Of a DNA stretch of 61,434 nucleotides, positions 26,341-38,489 are shown one piece after another. Within the stretch, counting starts at the first letter, position 1. Each line of letters opens with the position of its first letter. Under the pieces are notes generated by a model that was not told the DNA's origin, ran no database searches, and saw only the letters and a program-made list of their open reading frames with translations. Origin of the DNA: Ophiosphaerella korrae (Eukaryota; Ascomycota; Dothideomycetes; Pleosporales; Phaeosphaeriaceae); contig JALNQF010000246.1 in the NCBI GenBank assembly GCA_028456385.1, forward strand, positions 1 through 61,434, given 5' to 3'. A program made the position numbers and the translations under genes.

Positions 26341-29300
26341 GTCGGACCTGTCATTTGGTGAGTGTGCATAAATGTACCAGGCAAAGTTTGGACATGCCAG
26401 TTTCCTGCCATTATTGGTTTATCACCACTTCAGGACGGTTCCTATGTCGCACGCATAGAGTATAAGGACTCCCAGTACATTGCCAATAATCCATCAGCGT
26501 ATGGCCACATTCTCGCGCATCACATACTCGATACCAGTTGTATTCTTGTTTCTTAGTCCACCCTCACGCCCCAGTGTGCCTGCGCTTCCCTTTTAAGACG
26601 CGTAAATATCCCGCCCGGCAATGTACTTGTTATGCATGTGATATGGCATGGCATCTATCTCCGAACACGAACCCTCAACGCCTCCCCGTGGTACCGATAT
26701 GACGCCAAACCCTGCCCCTCCGATCCGAGTCGCACAACTCACCTGTCCGCTTCTTGCCCTGCCCTTGGGACCTTGCTCTTGCTCATGCCCATGCCCATGC
26801 CCACAGTACTGAGCGTCTCGAGCTTGTGCGACGCAATGTGACAAATATGGTTCACGTGCATAAAGTCCCGTGTGCTACTTTGTACATGCAAACCGCCCAT
26901 TTCGCAATATGTCTTGGTACGTACATGGCCGCGGATAGGCACTGCTTTGATATTTATTAGATCAAGGTGGGCAGGTCGGTGCAACGCGAGTGGTCTGTGT
27001 CACTCATCAAGGTAGTTCTCGGACCACATGTTTGGCAGAGCCGCATGCACCACACTGCACCTTGCGCGCTCGCCGTATGGAGCAGGTGGGTGGGTATGCG
27101 GCCTTGCATAGTAAAAAACACATAGCAAGAGTAGTACGCCGGCTGGATTTGACTGCATATTCCATGCGTGGGAGGCCAAGCTAGAAACGAATCCTTGTTC
27201 CCTTCACCTTCTTTCCACCAGTGTCAGTGTCACCTTCTCCCCCTCCTCGCCTTGCCGCGCTAACCCTTCTTTCCACACCTTGCTTGCAACCCGTTTGGGA
27301 AGCTCCATGAATGCGATCGACACCGATCGGAGGTCCTGGTGAAGAGTCTCGGTATCGAACGAGTAATATGTATCTTGGGTGAGAATTTAGCCAGCCAATG
27401 GATAGGGGCGAGGGACGGGCGTGACTGCGTAATGGAGTGATCAAGTGATCAAGTAAGCTTGAAATGAGGTAAGATGATTATGGGTTGTTTTTAGTACGAG
27501 GCTTGAGTGAGGAAGTTCGAGGCGAGAGAGTACAGGGGTTGGAAAATATGGTTGGAAGATATGATTGGGGATGGGAAGACGAAGCTTGATAAGCTTGATA
27601 TGTGGGGGTAATATAAATGGAATGAGACGGGCATGAGGCGATTGCTGATCAATAGCTCCGAGTAGGGACGATACGACGTCCAGTTCCTTATTCTAGAAGC
27701 TTGGATGGTATTGGTATGTGGCATGCTGATGTGTATGTGTGGGGTTGTACTAGTGGTTGAGGTTCAGATTAGACACCCTTCTATCTTCTACGTTTTTCGG
27801 GCTTCCGTAACTAGGTACCTAGGTAGGTAGGCAAGAGAACTGCTACGTACCGTTTACATGGCCATGACACCACACAAGGTGGGGATTCACTCAGCAACTT
27901 GATAGTCTCTCGTCTCCTTTAGCCAGCCTGCTACAAACCTTGTAATTAGCTGTGTACCTTGCAGACGCCCCTACGCCTGCTCCAAACAAAATTACCAACG
28001 AATCAGCAAATGAGCCCTTGTGCTCTTTTCCACTCCCAACACCCTACCCCTGAGCCGAAGAAAAGCAGCGCACACGAAATGTGGAGCACAGGTCAGGTCG
28101 GGATAGCGCCTCTATCGATGTCCGCACATGCACGATCTCCTCGCCTCCATTACCAGGTCCAGATGTCTCGCTGCATACCGCCATCTTCCTCAAGTCACGG
28201 CACTCTTGGCCAGCCATTGAGCATTGTAGTGCAGATGCACAATCTGCATCGCGACACAATGTGTGGGTGAAGATGACACCGACAACTACCTGTAGGCGCA
28301 TATTATGCATGTTTCGAAAGCGTTCAGCCACATTACAAGGTGAAGACTTGCAGACGAAGCCGGAGCTTGGCTCACGACTAGCAAAGTTAATTTGGGCAGT
28401 TGTAATTCGTTCGGAAGGAGAGTGCGCATGCACTAAGCTGTGCATTTGCTTTATTTTAGTATGTGCGACTGTAAAAAAGCGGTGTTGTTGGAACGGGTCT
28501 GGAATCTAATAGGGTGTATGCTCGATGGCATGGCACATAGATGGCATGGTGAAGGATAGAGGGGAGAAGTAGGCACTTACTTCATCGACGAACCAGCAAA
28601 GCGATAGCCAATATCATGCAAAGCATAATAGTTGTATGACTGGCCCATGCGTGGGCGTTCGCGCTCGCTCCGGGAAGAACCAACCTGCTGTGCCGGGATG
28701 GCGCGCAGGCGTACCTGTCATGTCAGATTGGCGAGACGAGGCACCAAATCGAATTCCAACCAAACGCGGCTTCGCGTCTATGCGTTGGCTCACAAGGCCC
28801 CCGCGTACCCGCTGTTGCACCATCCGTCACAAAATCCTTGTACCTTGTCCCATGGTGCGGATTGTCATCGATGATGTGACGTTATTCATGTGCGTCCTGA
28901 TCTGCGGCATGGCTCTGGAGGGCTGCATTTTCTGGGGTGCAGCTTGTCAGACTTGCTTCCCAATTTGTACTTGGTCTGTCCACTGCCACGTCTGCGCATT
29001 GCTATAGGCGAAATGAATAGTCTAGTTGGTGCAGAGCAGAAAACTGCTTCTATGGGTCATGGCGAAACGGGTCATATTAATATTAAGGGAATGCTGAAGA
29101 AAAATCCCTCCCATGCGTTCCCGGCGTTCCGAGCCTCCAGACCTCTGGCCAGAGCATAATGTGTCCTTCCAATACCCAATATGCAGCTCATGTAACGCAA
29201 CAGCACTCAAATCAAAAGGGGGAATCGGGGGAATCTTGTGCAAGTAACGACATTCCAACTGAACCACCAGTAAGACGAATAGGGGCCGGATAAAGAAACT

Positions 29301-29836
29301 AAACATGTGGAGAGGTATAGCAGTCTGATCAAAAAGAGGCAAACAGGCGCCACTGGCGATGCAGAACTCCGAGACATGAACCATCCTGCAAACCCATGTA
29401 ATGCAATCAATCCGCAAAAGACTAGGTATGCTATCCGTGCAATGCAATAACATGGCACGGTAACTGGTTCCAATATGGCGAACGAATGCAACGCGTAAAT
29501 GGCGGTAGTGGTATGAAAGGAACAGTGACCAAGGTCATGGAAAGAAAAATTGGACAAGTCCCTGTACTCGCATCCTCCAAACACTTGCCAGCCCTCATTT
29601 GTACGTGCCAGGCGTGTCTTCTCATGGCTCCGTCTTCTTGTTCGTCATCGTCTCGCGTGCATCATGTGTGCCATGGCCCGGTCTGCCACTCTGCCTAAGC
29701 TATCGAATGATGTATATATGCCTTGCTTGGAAAATACCAATGTGGTCACTTTGATGCCTACATAGGGTGTTGATTCAGATAAATTGGCAAGTGTGTAGGG
29801 GCTCTCTCCTGTATTGGGATCGGTCAAGCGAGTTTC
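26341..29836. other. 3.5 kb intergenic region without a supportable gene
   Basis: Normal base composition, several short open frames on both strands up to about 140 codons, none with family motifs or convincing splice partners. Simple-sequence patches occur, such as repeated CCCATG near 26,786-26,801 and a TAGG/ACCT cluster near 27,813-27,830. The part next to 29,836 is probably the 3' untranslated region of RSC7. A non-coding RNA or a small secreted-protein gene cannot be excluded from sequence alone. Confidence 0.5.
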
Positions 29837-31942
29837 TTAGTAAGATTGCCATCCTTGTTGTGGAGCCTGCTGAGGCGCCCAACCAGACAGGCCAGGTTGT
29901 TGCCCCGCGGTGCTCTGGTGTTGCATGAACTGATGCGGGCTTGGGCTAGGCTGATACGGGTTTTGGCCCATATTTTGATAACTAGGATCGCCCATAGCAC
30001 CCATGGTTTGGTATTGTTGGACGGGTGTACCGTGCATTGAGCCGCTACTTTGAGTGTGATGAAGTTGCGGAGAGGCGTGCATGGGTGACTGCTGGGGCAG
30101 CGGCGACTGTTGTGGAGGTCGCTGGGCGTACTGCTGCATGTTGTGTTGCTGCGACAATGGTGAAGGCTGAGGGGGGGCTTGCCACATGTGGGACGGAGGG
30201 TAGCCATGGTTTTGGTTTTGGACGCCAGGAAGCATCCCACTAGGACCCATTCCAGATGATGCCATGCTTTGTGGCATGCCGATACTGGGCGGTCGACGAT
30301 GCATTTGGTCGGGTCGAAGTGCAGTATGCTGTTGGGCCATGGGCGAAGGAACCATGTTGTTCTGTGGTAGGGACTGCGGGAGGGACTGTGGGCGGTATGC
30401 TTGAGGTGGCATTTGCTGTCCTGGTCGTTGGGGCGTCTGAGCAGACATGGCATATTGGTTGCTTGGCATGGTCACCGAGGTTGAAGCAGCACGTGGGGAT
30501 TGCACGGCCTGCGAGACCTGGGGTATTTGGTCACCTTCGGCGGTTCCTGGACGGTTAGCGGGAGCAGGCGGTTCGTGCGGACGGGTCCAAATATTGTCCA
30601 GGTACTCTTTGCGGTTCTTGCGTTGCTGTTCCAACTGCTTGTTGAGTTCTGCAGTTTGGGCGGCCTGGTTCAAGATCTCGCCGGATGGGGTCGGGCGGGA
30701 GAGGTCCTGGTAGGGTACGCCCGTCATGTCGTGTCGAGGCCGCTGGACGCCACTGTAGTCTCGGGGTTGTAAGTCGTTGGTGTTGTGCTGAGAGTAGGCA
30801 TCTGTGCCGACAGTGGGCAGGCTGCCTGGCGCCGGGTTTAGGCCTCCAAAGGGCTGCATGGGGTTCACTGCAGCACCGAGATAGTCTTGGTTGTTGCCGG
30901 TGTAGGCGCCTGGATGCGCAAAAGCCATGGCAGTGGCGTTGGCTTCGGCAGCAGCGGCTTCCCTTGCTTTGGCAGCGCCAGGTCTTTTCTCGCCGGCGGC
31001 GTCGTCTTCTGTAAAGCCCTGTTTGCGGGCCTTGCTCTCCCAGTAGTCGTCGCGCACGCGGCGGCCGTTTTGGATCAGCCTGCTTCCAAACTGCCTGAAC
31101 ATGGAGCGTGCCGTGACAATGGCAATCTGGCGCGAGCGGTACGAGTAGGGCAGGATCTCCTGGTGGATGAGGTCGTCCTTTTCGGCCTGGGTGGCGATGA
31201 TTTTGTACAGGGAGCGGTTCTTGTTGAACAGCAGGTACGAGTCGCGGTAGCCCAGGACGCGGGCGCATTCGGTGGCGAGCATGAAGAGCTTGTCGCCTCG
31301 GTTGGGGACGAAGAAGGTGCGGCAGCGGTACTCGCGGCCGTCGAGGGGGTGGCCCGTCAGCGTGACCTTGCGCTCGCCTTGGTCGTCGACCTCGCGGGGG
31401 ATGTACTCGTCGCCCTCGGGGTTGAGCTGGTCGGTGGTGTGGTCGCGCACCGTGGGCAGCGCCTTGATCACGGCGGGCTTGGTGGGCGTCGACTTGGCCG
31501 ACGGCGAGGCCCGGGGCGGCGATGCGTGGGGCAGCTGCGATGTCTGCAGCTGGGGCGTCTGGACGGGAGGCGCGATGGCCGTGATGGCCGTGTGCGAGGA
31601 AGGCGCGGGCGGCAGGGAGTGGGCCTGGGGGAGGGCCTGGGAATGGGAGGGGCCTTTGACTCCCTTGGGCGGGCGGCCGCGCTTTCGCGGCTTCCCGTCG
31701 TCTGCGCGCACGCGTCAGCAGGCCTCCTCCTACGACTACTACGACTGCTGCCACTACTACTGCGGCTGTCACAACATACCATCGTCGCCTTGCGCGTCGC
31801 CGTAGCTGGTGTCGGGCGAGCGACTGCGCTTGAGGCCGCGCGCGGGCGCCGGCTGCGGCAGCTCGCCCTGGGCGTCGAGGGCCGAAGGATCGATGGTGCC
31901 GGCGGGATCCATGAGGCCGTTCGCAAGGCCACCATTGGACAT
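29837..31942 (-). CDS. rsc7: RSC chromatin-remodelling complex subunit Rsc7 (Swp82/Npl6 family)
   Basis: This is an accessory subunit of the RSC/SWI-SNF nucleosome remodeller. Exons 31,780-31,942 and 29,837-31,701 are separated by a 78 nt intron (GTATGT donor, GCTGACG branch) and give 675 residues. A basic AT-hook-like segment (KPRKRGRPPKG) lies at about 57-67 just after the splice. The conserved RSC7/Swp82 domain spans about 150-285 with RTFFVPNRGDKLFMLATE, RDSYLLFNKNRSLYKI and ARSMFRQFGSRLI. The remaining 390 residues are rich in Gln, Pro, Met and Ser and look disordered. An in-frame Met 14 codons upstream of the chosen start is possible. The GC-rich coding region throws long spurious frames on the other strand. 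Confidence 0.9.
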
Positions 31943-34900
31943 TGTGTGATGGGGATGCGACGGCACATGGACTGAGTACATTCCAGTCCAGGGCGGCGCA
32001 CGAGCAGTCGCGTCCGGGTCAGTGAGGCAGGAGCAATTGGCGGGGCACGAGGCTGGGGCAGGGGCAACGGGCGACGGCGTGCAGAGACGGCAGGCGCATC
32101 CGTGGACGGGCGGCGGCGGCAGTGATGGCAATGGTGGCGGCGGCGGTGGTGGACGGCGCCGTTGTTGTCGTCGTTGGCGATGGCGATGGCGATGGTGAGG
32201 TTGTTGTGGACGGACGCGGTCGGTGGTTGGTGGTTGGTGGTTGGTGGTTGGCTGGTGGTCAAGGGCGGCAGCGTGGAATCTGCGACGGGCCTGCACGTTC
32301 CCCAAGTTCCCTCAGTCGCACAATCACCGCACCGCGCGATCTGGTACCAAGGCCGTCTGCGAACCGCGGGTGCGATCGCCGGGAGCGAGCGAGGCCAGAA
32401 CTAACACGGTGAGTTAGGTTTGTAGCATGGCATTCCCCATGGCAATAGCACGACACCATGGGGGTAAAGGCGCCACGTGAAGCGCGCGATGCACGCTGCT
32501 GCTACCCGCGGGTAAGGGTTCCTCGTCGGCAGTGAAGGAAGGATACGTACTGGCCGAGTGAGTGAATGGCTGGATGGCTGGATGGCTGGTTGCAAGCTTG
32601 ATAATGACACGGCGCAGCGCAGCGCAGCACGGCACGGCACAGCACAGCAGTCTATCTGGGCAGTCTGTCGTCTGTCGTCTGTAGTCTCCAGTCTGTGTAT
32701 TCCATTCCCTTCTCTTCCGTAGCCTGCTTTTAGGACGCGCTCAAGCCGCAGATGATGGCCGGCATGAGCAGGCCAGGGCAGCGCATGCCGCATGCGAGGG
32801 CTAGCAGCTCCACCTAGCTCCAGCTCCTTCCAAAGTCCGGCCTCATGCTTCAGCTGAGCTGCCTATCACGGCCATGCCTGCACCGATATGGCAGACATGC
32901 ACCGCACGGCCTCTCCCAGCAGTTCGTGACTGTTCGTCCGCATTCCACCACTCACGGCCGTCGTGCTGCTGCTGCGCGCTGCGGCCCCCTCCCAGCATGT
33001 CAGCAGGCGGCCGTCGAATCACTGCATACCACTGCATAAGCGGCCGCCAGGCTCATGCACCTCCCATCCTTATTCTATCCATCCACCCGCATCGTCTGAC
33101 TCCCACCAGCCGTAAAAACCTCATCTGGCCGCTAGACACTTGCCGCAGCAGCCGAATGGAGATGCTGCCAGCCCGCCCACTCTATTGCCTGGCGACCATC
33201 TCCCGTGATTCCGTTGCGCTGATCGCCCAATCCCTTGCCTCCATCCCGTCTTTCCGCCCGACGGCCACAGTCGACAAGTGACTCCCGCTCCCCGGACAAG
33301 GCCTGCAATCGATCTCACATCCCAGTATCCTCAGCACAGCCGACGTCTCTTCAAACAATCTGCTCTGAATCCACCCTTTCTGACGCGTCGCCGAGCCACC
33401 CTGTCCAATGTCTCAAACTTTGTCATCTGCTCAATCCAGTTACGTCGCCTGCTTTGGTCAAGCATGGCTTTCTGTCCAAAGGCCCGAAATGTCGCCAGTT
33501 CTTGACTACCTATCTAGACCATCGAGATTGTCGATGGCGCATGTTGCGGGCGCTTAGCGAACACAATCGCTTACTGCCGTCGTCCACAACACAACAGCCT
33601 CGCAGCAAACCACCGCCAACCGTCGTCCTTTGACCTTTTGTCCCTACTATGTACTTACTGTACCTTGAGTTGATATACCCCGCACTCACCTTCCAAAACC
33701 GCCTGATGGATGGAAGATAATTGCACATGATCGCATTCTCGTCCATGCCCAAAGAGCATGAGCATTACGCACCATGCCCGCCGCCTACTACCGCCACTCG
33801 ACCGCTCTCGCGTTGAGTGGTCAGAATTCCACAAGCAATTGAAACGGTTCGGTGTGGCTTGGCATGGCACTACACTTGGACCAGGGGGCTAGCTGCGTGA
33901 TCATATGACAGTTCAAACCACTACCTTGGATTGTGAGGTCGGGACAAGGCTATTGACCACCAGCACTACGCTGGTCCAGGCGCGTTCAAGATATCACCAG
34001 TGCTCACCATCGCCCGCAACCACAAGCCACTCGGCACTCGTTTGCCGCACATAGATCGTTTCAAGATCCCGAAGATGGGGTGCATAGTATCGCCAACCCT
34101 CCATGGGGTGGGCAATCGTAAAGTCATCCATACATTTCTTTCCCAGCCCTGCGTCACCTACGTCTACGTCTACCGTTTCGCGTGCCAGCCTGTGGGGCAG
34201 ATACAATGGTTGTGCAAATTCTGGCGGTGAAGCCTCCCGCTTCGCCCGCGATATGTAAACGGGAAGCCAGCATGCTAGCTATTATCCCATAGCCTTAGAC
34301 GCCCAACAGGGGAATGTACCATGATCCACCGTGATCCACTATTGTGAGACACACGTCAACTTGCTAGATAGCCTGTATCTTGACACTGACACAATCACTG
34401 TCGACTCCGCCCCGTGTCTCCCTACCATTAACATGGCCGAATTACGCCGAGTATTGGCCTTTCTTCACATAGTACGCAACGCATCTGTGAAGCTGAAAAA
34501 GTGATGTTGTTCTAGCTGATCTCTCGCCACTTGCCTTACCTGAGAGAACGCCCAAGGATACAGATACGAATTGTCTCGTAATCAGAGCCAAAGACATACT
34601 CTCCTTTCTCAACCCAAGTTCTAGACCCATGTAATGGCAATAGTCTCCAGGACTACTTACAGCAGAAGGGTTGCCCCAGGTGCGGCCAGATCCACGCAGC
34701 GTGGCGAGGCTGCAGCAGGTTTATTGTTCAGTTGAGATGGTTGCGGCCAATCAGTGAGGCAAATTCAACCCTAGCCAGCAGTAAGGTGGTCAGGCGGAGC
34801 GTCGTTTCAACTATGAGAGTCTCCCGGGCGTCTAAAACCAAGTGTAGTATCGTCCCCAAGCATCAGATGACCCGGGAGGATCCCCAGCCAATGATTCATG

Positions 34901-35283
34901 GCATTCCGCTAGGATGTCCATCGGAGAGATTATGGCATCGCGCCGCTTCTACGCAATACTGTCAACGGAGGGCTATGGCAGGTCTAATAGCGCGGGTTAT
35001 CAGTCATAGCGAGGGCTATATGTCGATCAGCTTATTAGTTGACTGTCTTTACACATACTTGACCTGACTTCACCGAACCTACTAGCACAGAGAAAATCTT
35101 CGTGCTTTTTGCCCCAATGTCACATGCAGTCCGAGAGATTGATCTGCACATTCAGGTTACATTAACGCCTGTGGTTGGACCAGGGGCTACCTACGCGCAA
35201 AATCGCCTTGAGGGACAGTGACCGTCGCCCGAAACTCCAGTTGGAAATCCCATGCAATTCAATCCTTTCTCCCTATCAGCCCA
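31943..35283. other. 3.3 kb intergenic region between RSC7 and SF3A2
   Basis: The region upstream of RSC7 is GC-rich with many simple repeats (gcacggcacagcacagcag near 32,627-32,650). Open frames of up to about 135 codons overlap on both strands without family motifs. The first several hundred bases are likely the RSC7 promoter and 5' leader. I see no RNA gene. Confidence 0.45.
32222..32258 (+). repeat. TGGTTGG tandem repeat upstream of RSC7
   Basis: A run of repeated ggttggt units (about 37 bases) lies roughly 280-315 bp upstream of the RSC7 start codon. On the + strand it offers many GG pairs spaced by 1-2 bases, which could fold as a two-tier G-quadruplex; this is inference. Confidence 0.6.
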
Positions 35284-36050
35284 TCACTTTCGACCGGGAG
35301 CTAGACCTGGGACTGCACTAAAGCGTTCGTCACGGTCAGTCTTGAACAGCAGCTGACACCAGAACTCCTTCTTGTCCTCGTCAAACCAGGTCCAAAACTT
35401 GCCCTCCCTTCTGTCCACCTCGCGAGCTTGCAGCTTCACGGCAACCGTCTCGTATGGCTCACCGGCGACAATCAAGTATTGATAATTCGGATCCGGATCT
35501 TCAACCCTCTGCTCGTAGGCGCTCATAAAGCGGACGCGAGGGACACTGCCAGTGGTGATATCCGGGAATGAGAACTGAAATAAGATGCCATTCTGGCGAG
35601 TGTTTGGATCGCGAACCTTTGTGATGCGATAGCCAGGTCGTCCGATTTTCATAGTGTTCTTCTTAACCTGCACGCCTGCCAGCAGTCCCTGTTGGCCCAC
35701 ATCATCTCTCTTGCCGTCACGCTGATCCTTGGCAGCACGACGTGCTAGGTTTGTCTGATGCTTGCGTCCTTGTGTATGAGCGAGATATGATCCGTCATTT
35801 TGATGTACCGTAAGGCAAAGGCGACACTCGAAGCTTCCGACGTGGTTCTTGAAGATGTAAGGGTCTTTGTCAAGGTCGATCGTTTCAAGCGCGAGCTTGC
35901 GCAGACGCTCACGGCGGTCGGCATTCGTTGCTGACTGTGAGGCGACACCACCGCCACCGAATTTGGAGCCTGCACGGTTCTGTCATGCGTGATTAAAAGG
36001 ACAAGATAAACATTGAACATCGGAGAGTGAGTGCCTACTTGGTAATCCAT
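35284..36050 (-). CDS. sf3a2: Splicing factor 3A subunit 2 (SF3A2/Prp11/Sap62)
   Basis: This is a component of the SF3a part of the U2 snRNP, needed for pre-spliceosome assembly. The first exon has only four codons (36,039-36,050, MDYQ); after a 59 nt intron the second exon (35,284-35,979) continues with NRAGSKFGGGG, giving 235 residues. That N-terminus matches the family start (MDFQ-RAG), which supports both the tiny exon and the splice. A matrin-type C2H2 zinc finger is visible with C56, C59, H72 and H78 (FECRLC...HTQGRKH). The C-terminal part contains IGRPGYRITKVRDP and KFWTWFDEDKKEFWCQLLF, typical of the family. It lacks the proline-rich tail of the animal protein, as other fungal versions do. 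The gene diverges from tubulin cofactor E. Confidence 0.95.
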
Positions 36051-36420
36051 AGTTGAGCGCGTTCCGTATTTGGCTGCTTGGAGGCCGTGGATGTCTCAAT
36101 CTATTCGCCTTAAATCAGCAGACAACAGTGCAACAACTACCACGTTCGTTAGATGAAGTGTGGTTATTACGCGTTGACTTCACGCTTCCCATAAATTCTG
36201 GGGCGGCGATTCAAGAACCACGCTAACAGGATTACCTAATCAAACGTCACGTGAAGCAGACACCTGCAAACCACGCCAGGCACCCATTCCTACCTCCAAC
36301 AGTGGTGTTTACTCCTACGTTCGTGAAATCAAGTCACTCCAGATCTTCAAACTGGTACTTGAAAGTACACTTGGGGTGGCGAGCAAGTTTACAGGCATCG
36401 GCATTGGGAGAGGGGGACGT
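36051..36420. promoter_or_regulatory. Divergent promoter region SF3A2/TBCE
   Basis: 370 bp separate the start codons of two oppositely oriented genes. No specific site was recognised; a CACGTGA-type word (tcacgtgaag) occurs near 36,246-36,255. Confidence 0.4.
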
Positions 36421-38427
36421 ATGACTTCGGATTATTATATTGGCAAGCGCCTCTCATACGACAGTCGGCTTTGCACTGTTCGCTACCATGGCGAGGTGCA
36501 AGGGACGAAAGGCACATGGCTAGGTGTGGAATGGGATGATCCAACTCGAGGAAAACATGCCGGCGAACATCGAGGCACAAAGTATTTTCAATGTGAGCAC
36601 GCATAATCTTGTAAACTTGTTGACACAAAAGACTATTTGATCAAAAGTGGCCAGCCACTTTTGATAAAGACACGCTACATCCTTTAGAATACTTCAATTT
36701 GTAGAACACTCTCTTCAGACAACTCAGACCCCATGGCAAACCAACGACTTCACAACACTTGTCCGCTATGAACCAGCTGACATGCCCAGGTCTTCACCCG
36801 TCACCAACATCTGCATCCTTTATCCGCCCGGCCCGAATCTCAGACCCGCCGCTTTCCTTCTCTGAAGCTGTGAAATCCAAATACGCTTCTGAAACTCTTT
36901 CACCAGACCTCGAAGACCCAGATGTCGATATAGTCTTTGTTCGAAAGCCCAAGGATCCGCTTCATCCCCTCAATCAGCCCATTAGATTCAGTGGCAAAGT
37001 TGCTGAAGAGGTTGGCTTCGACAAGATCCGCAAACAGCTTGCTCAGCTTGAAGAACTCCGTATTGTGATTTTGGATGGATTGGGCATGTGGAGGCCGGAG
37101 GTGAGGGGAGTGGGATGGTTAGAAGGGCAGGTTAGAATTGATGTGAAACAAACATGCCCAAAAGCTATGGAGTTGGATTTGAGTCGCAACCTTTTTGAAG
37201 AGTGGAGGGAGGTCGCAAGTGTATGCGAGCAGTTAGACAGGTTGACCAACTTACGGGTCGAGTATGCATTCATCTTTTTTTGAGATGGAATCAGATGCTG
37301 ACTTGTTCAACAGTGGCAATCGATTCAAAGATACATCGGTAACCGACGATGAGAAAGAGAGGTGTTTGAAGGCATTTGCACGTATCCACACACTGAGGCT
37401 CGAAGAAAATCTACTCTCGTGGGAGGACATCGCCAGGATCACGCATCTCTTCCCAGCTTTGTCGACTTTTGGAGCGGCAAGCAATCTCTTCTCTGTGCTT
37501 ACACCGCACACCTTAAACACGACAATAACCAACCTGTCACTGGAAGACAACTTGATAAAGTCATTATCCGCTCTCGAATCTCTGACTACCTTGCCAAATC
37601 TAAGACGGCTTATACTGAAGGAGAACAAAATATCTGAAATCCACAGCTCATGCTCACCAGTGCCTATCTTCTCGCCCACCCTCACAGAAGTCGATCTCTC
37701 CTTCAACGAAATCGCAACTTGGGGCTTTATCGAAGACCTTGCAAAATCTTTCCCAGGACTGACCAGCCTGCGCGTCTCGCACAACCCTCTCTACGAATGT
37801 CTTCAAGCTCCTGACGGTCGTGCTTTGAGCGCGGATGACGGCTACATGCTCACATTGGCACGACTCGGTAACCTCAAGACGTTGAATCACAGCCCTATCA
37901 ATTCCACGGAACGCTTGAATGCCGAATCTTATTATCTTTCTATAATTGCAAAACAAGTCCAGTATGCGCCTGAGAATCTCCAGGGGCAAATTTTGCAGAG
38001 TCATCCGCGATACAAATGGCTTTGCGAAGAGTATGGCGAGCCGGACATTCAGCGCTCGGCAAGTACTGTGAACCCTAATTCGCTTGCTGCTCGATTGATG
38101 CGGATACAATTCTATATGGCTGCAGACAAGTCGAGGATGTATGAATTGGAGATTCCAATGAGTTGTACAGCGTATACTGTTCTCGGTATGGTCGGTAAAC
38201 ATTGCGACATAAAGCCAATGAGGTGTAGGCTGATTTGGGAAACGGGCGATTGGATGCCTGTGAATGCGGATAAACTTGGTGAAAATGACTGGGACTCGGA
38301 GGACAGCGAGGCTGCGACGCAAATTGGCAAAGTAATGCGAGAAGTCGAAATCGTACCCGGTTCAAGATCAATAGGCACCTGGATTGATGGCTCTGAGGCT
38401 ACTGTAAGAGTGGAGGTTAAGGCATAG
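36421..38427 (+). CDS. Tubulin-folding cofactor E (TBCE; Pac2/Alp21)
   Basis: This chaperone binds alpha-tubulin during assembly of the tubulin heterodimer. Exons 36,421-36,592, 36,790-37,261 and 37,314-38,427 join to 585 residues. The N-terminal CAP-Gly domain reads GKRLSYDSRLCTVRYHG, GTWLGVEWDD and GTKYFQC; after the first splice LHPSPTSASFIRP continues exactly as the family does. Leucine-rich repeats follow (MELDLSRNLF, LRVDGNRF, NLRRLILKENKIS, LTEVDLSFNEI), and the C-terminus is a ubiquitin-like segment ending TVRVEVKA. Intron 1 is unusually long for this window (197 nt) and could hide a small extra exon, but joining directly keeps the motif. Its stop codon is 62 bp from the end of the convergent JmjC gene. 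Confidence 0.92.
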
Positions 38428-38489
38428 GTAGAGAGCAACAGTTTCGTAGCCAATATACACCGATTTACGAAGCCGGAGCACTGCTATCA

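Noticed and set aside
28044..28509. Two frames of about 135-140 codons on opposite strands
   Set aside because: They overlap, have no motifs and irregular composition, and no splice partner was found.
30555..31772. A 405-codon minus-strand frame overlapping RSC7 in another phase
   Set aside because: The product is Arg/Pro/Ala low-complexity, and it lies inside the RSC7 coding region, which explains it.
30887..31975. A 362-codon open frame antisense to RSC7
   Set aside because: It is Gly/Val/Ala/Arg-rich without motifs and mirrors the GC-rich RSC7 codons; the minus-strand frame has clear family domains.
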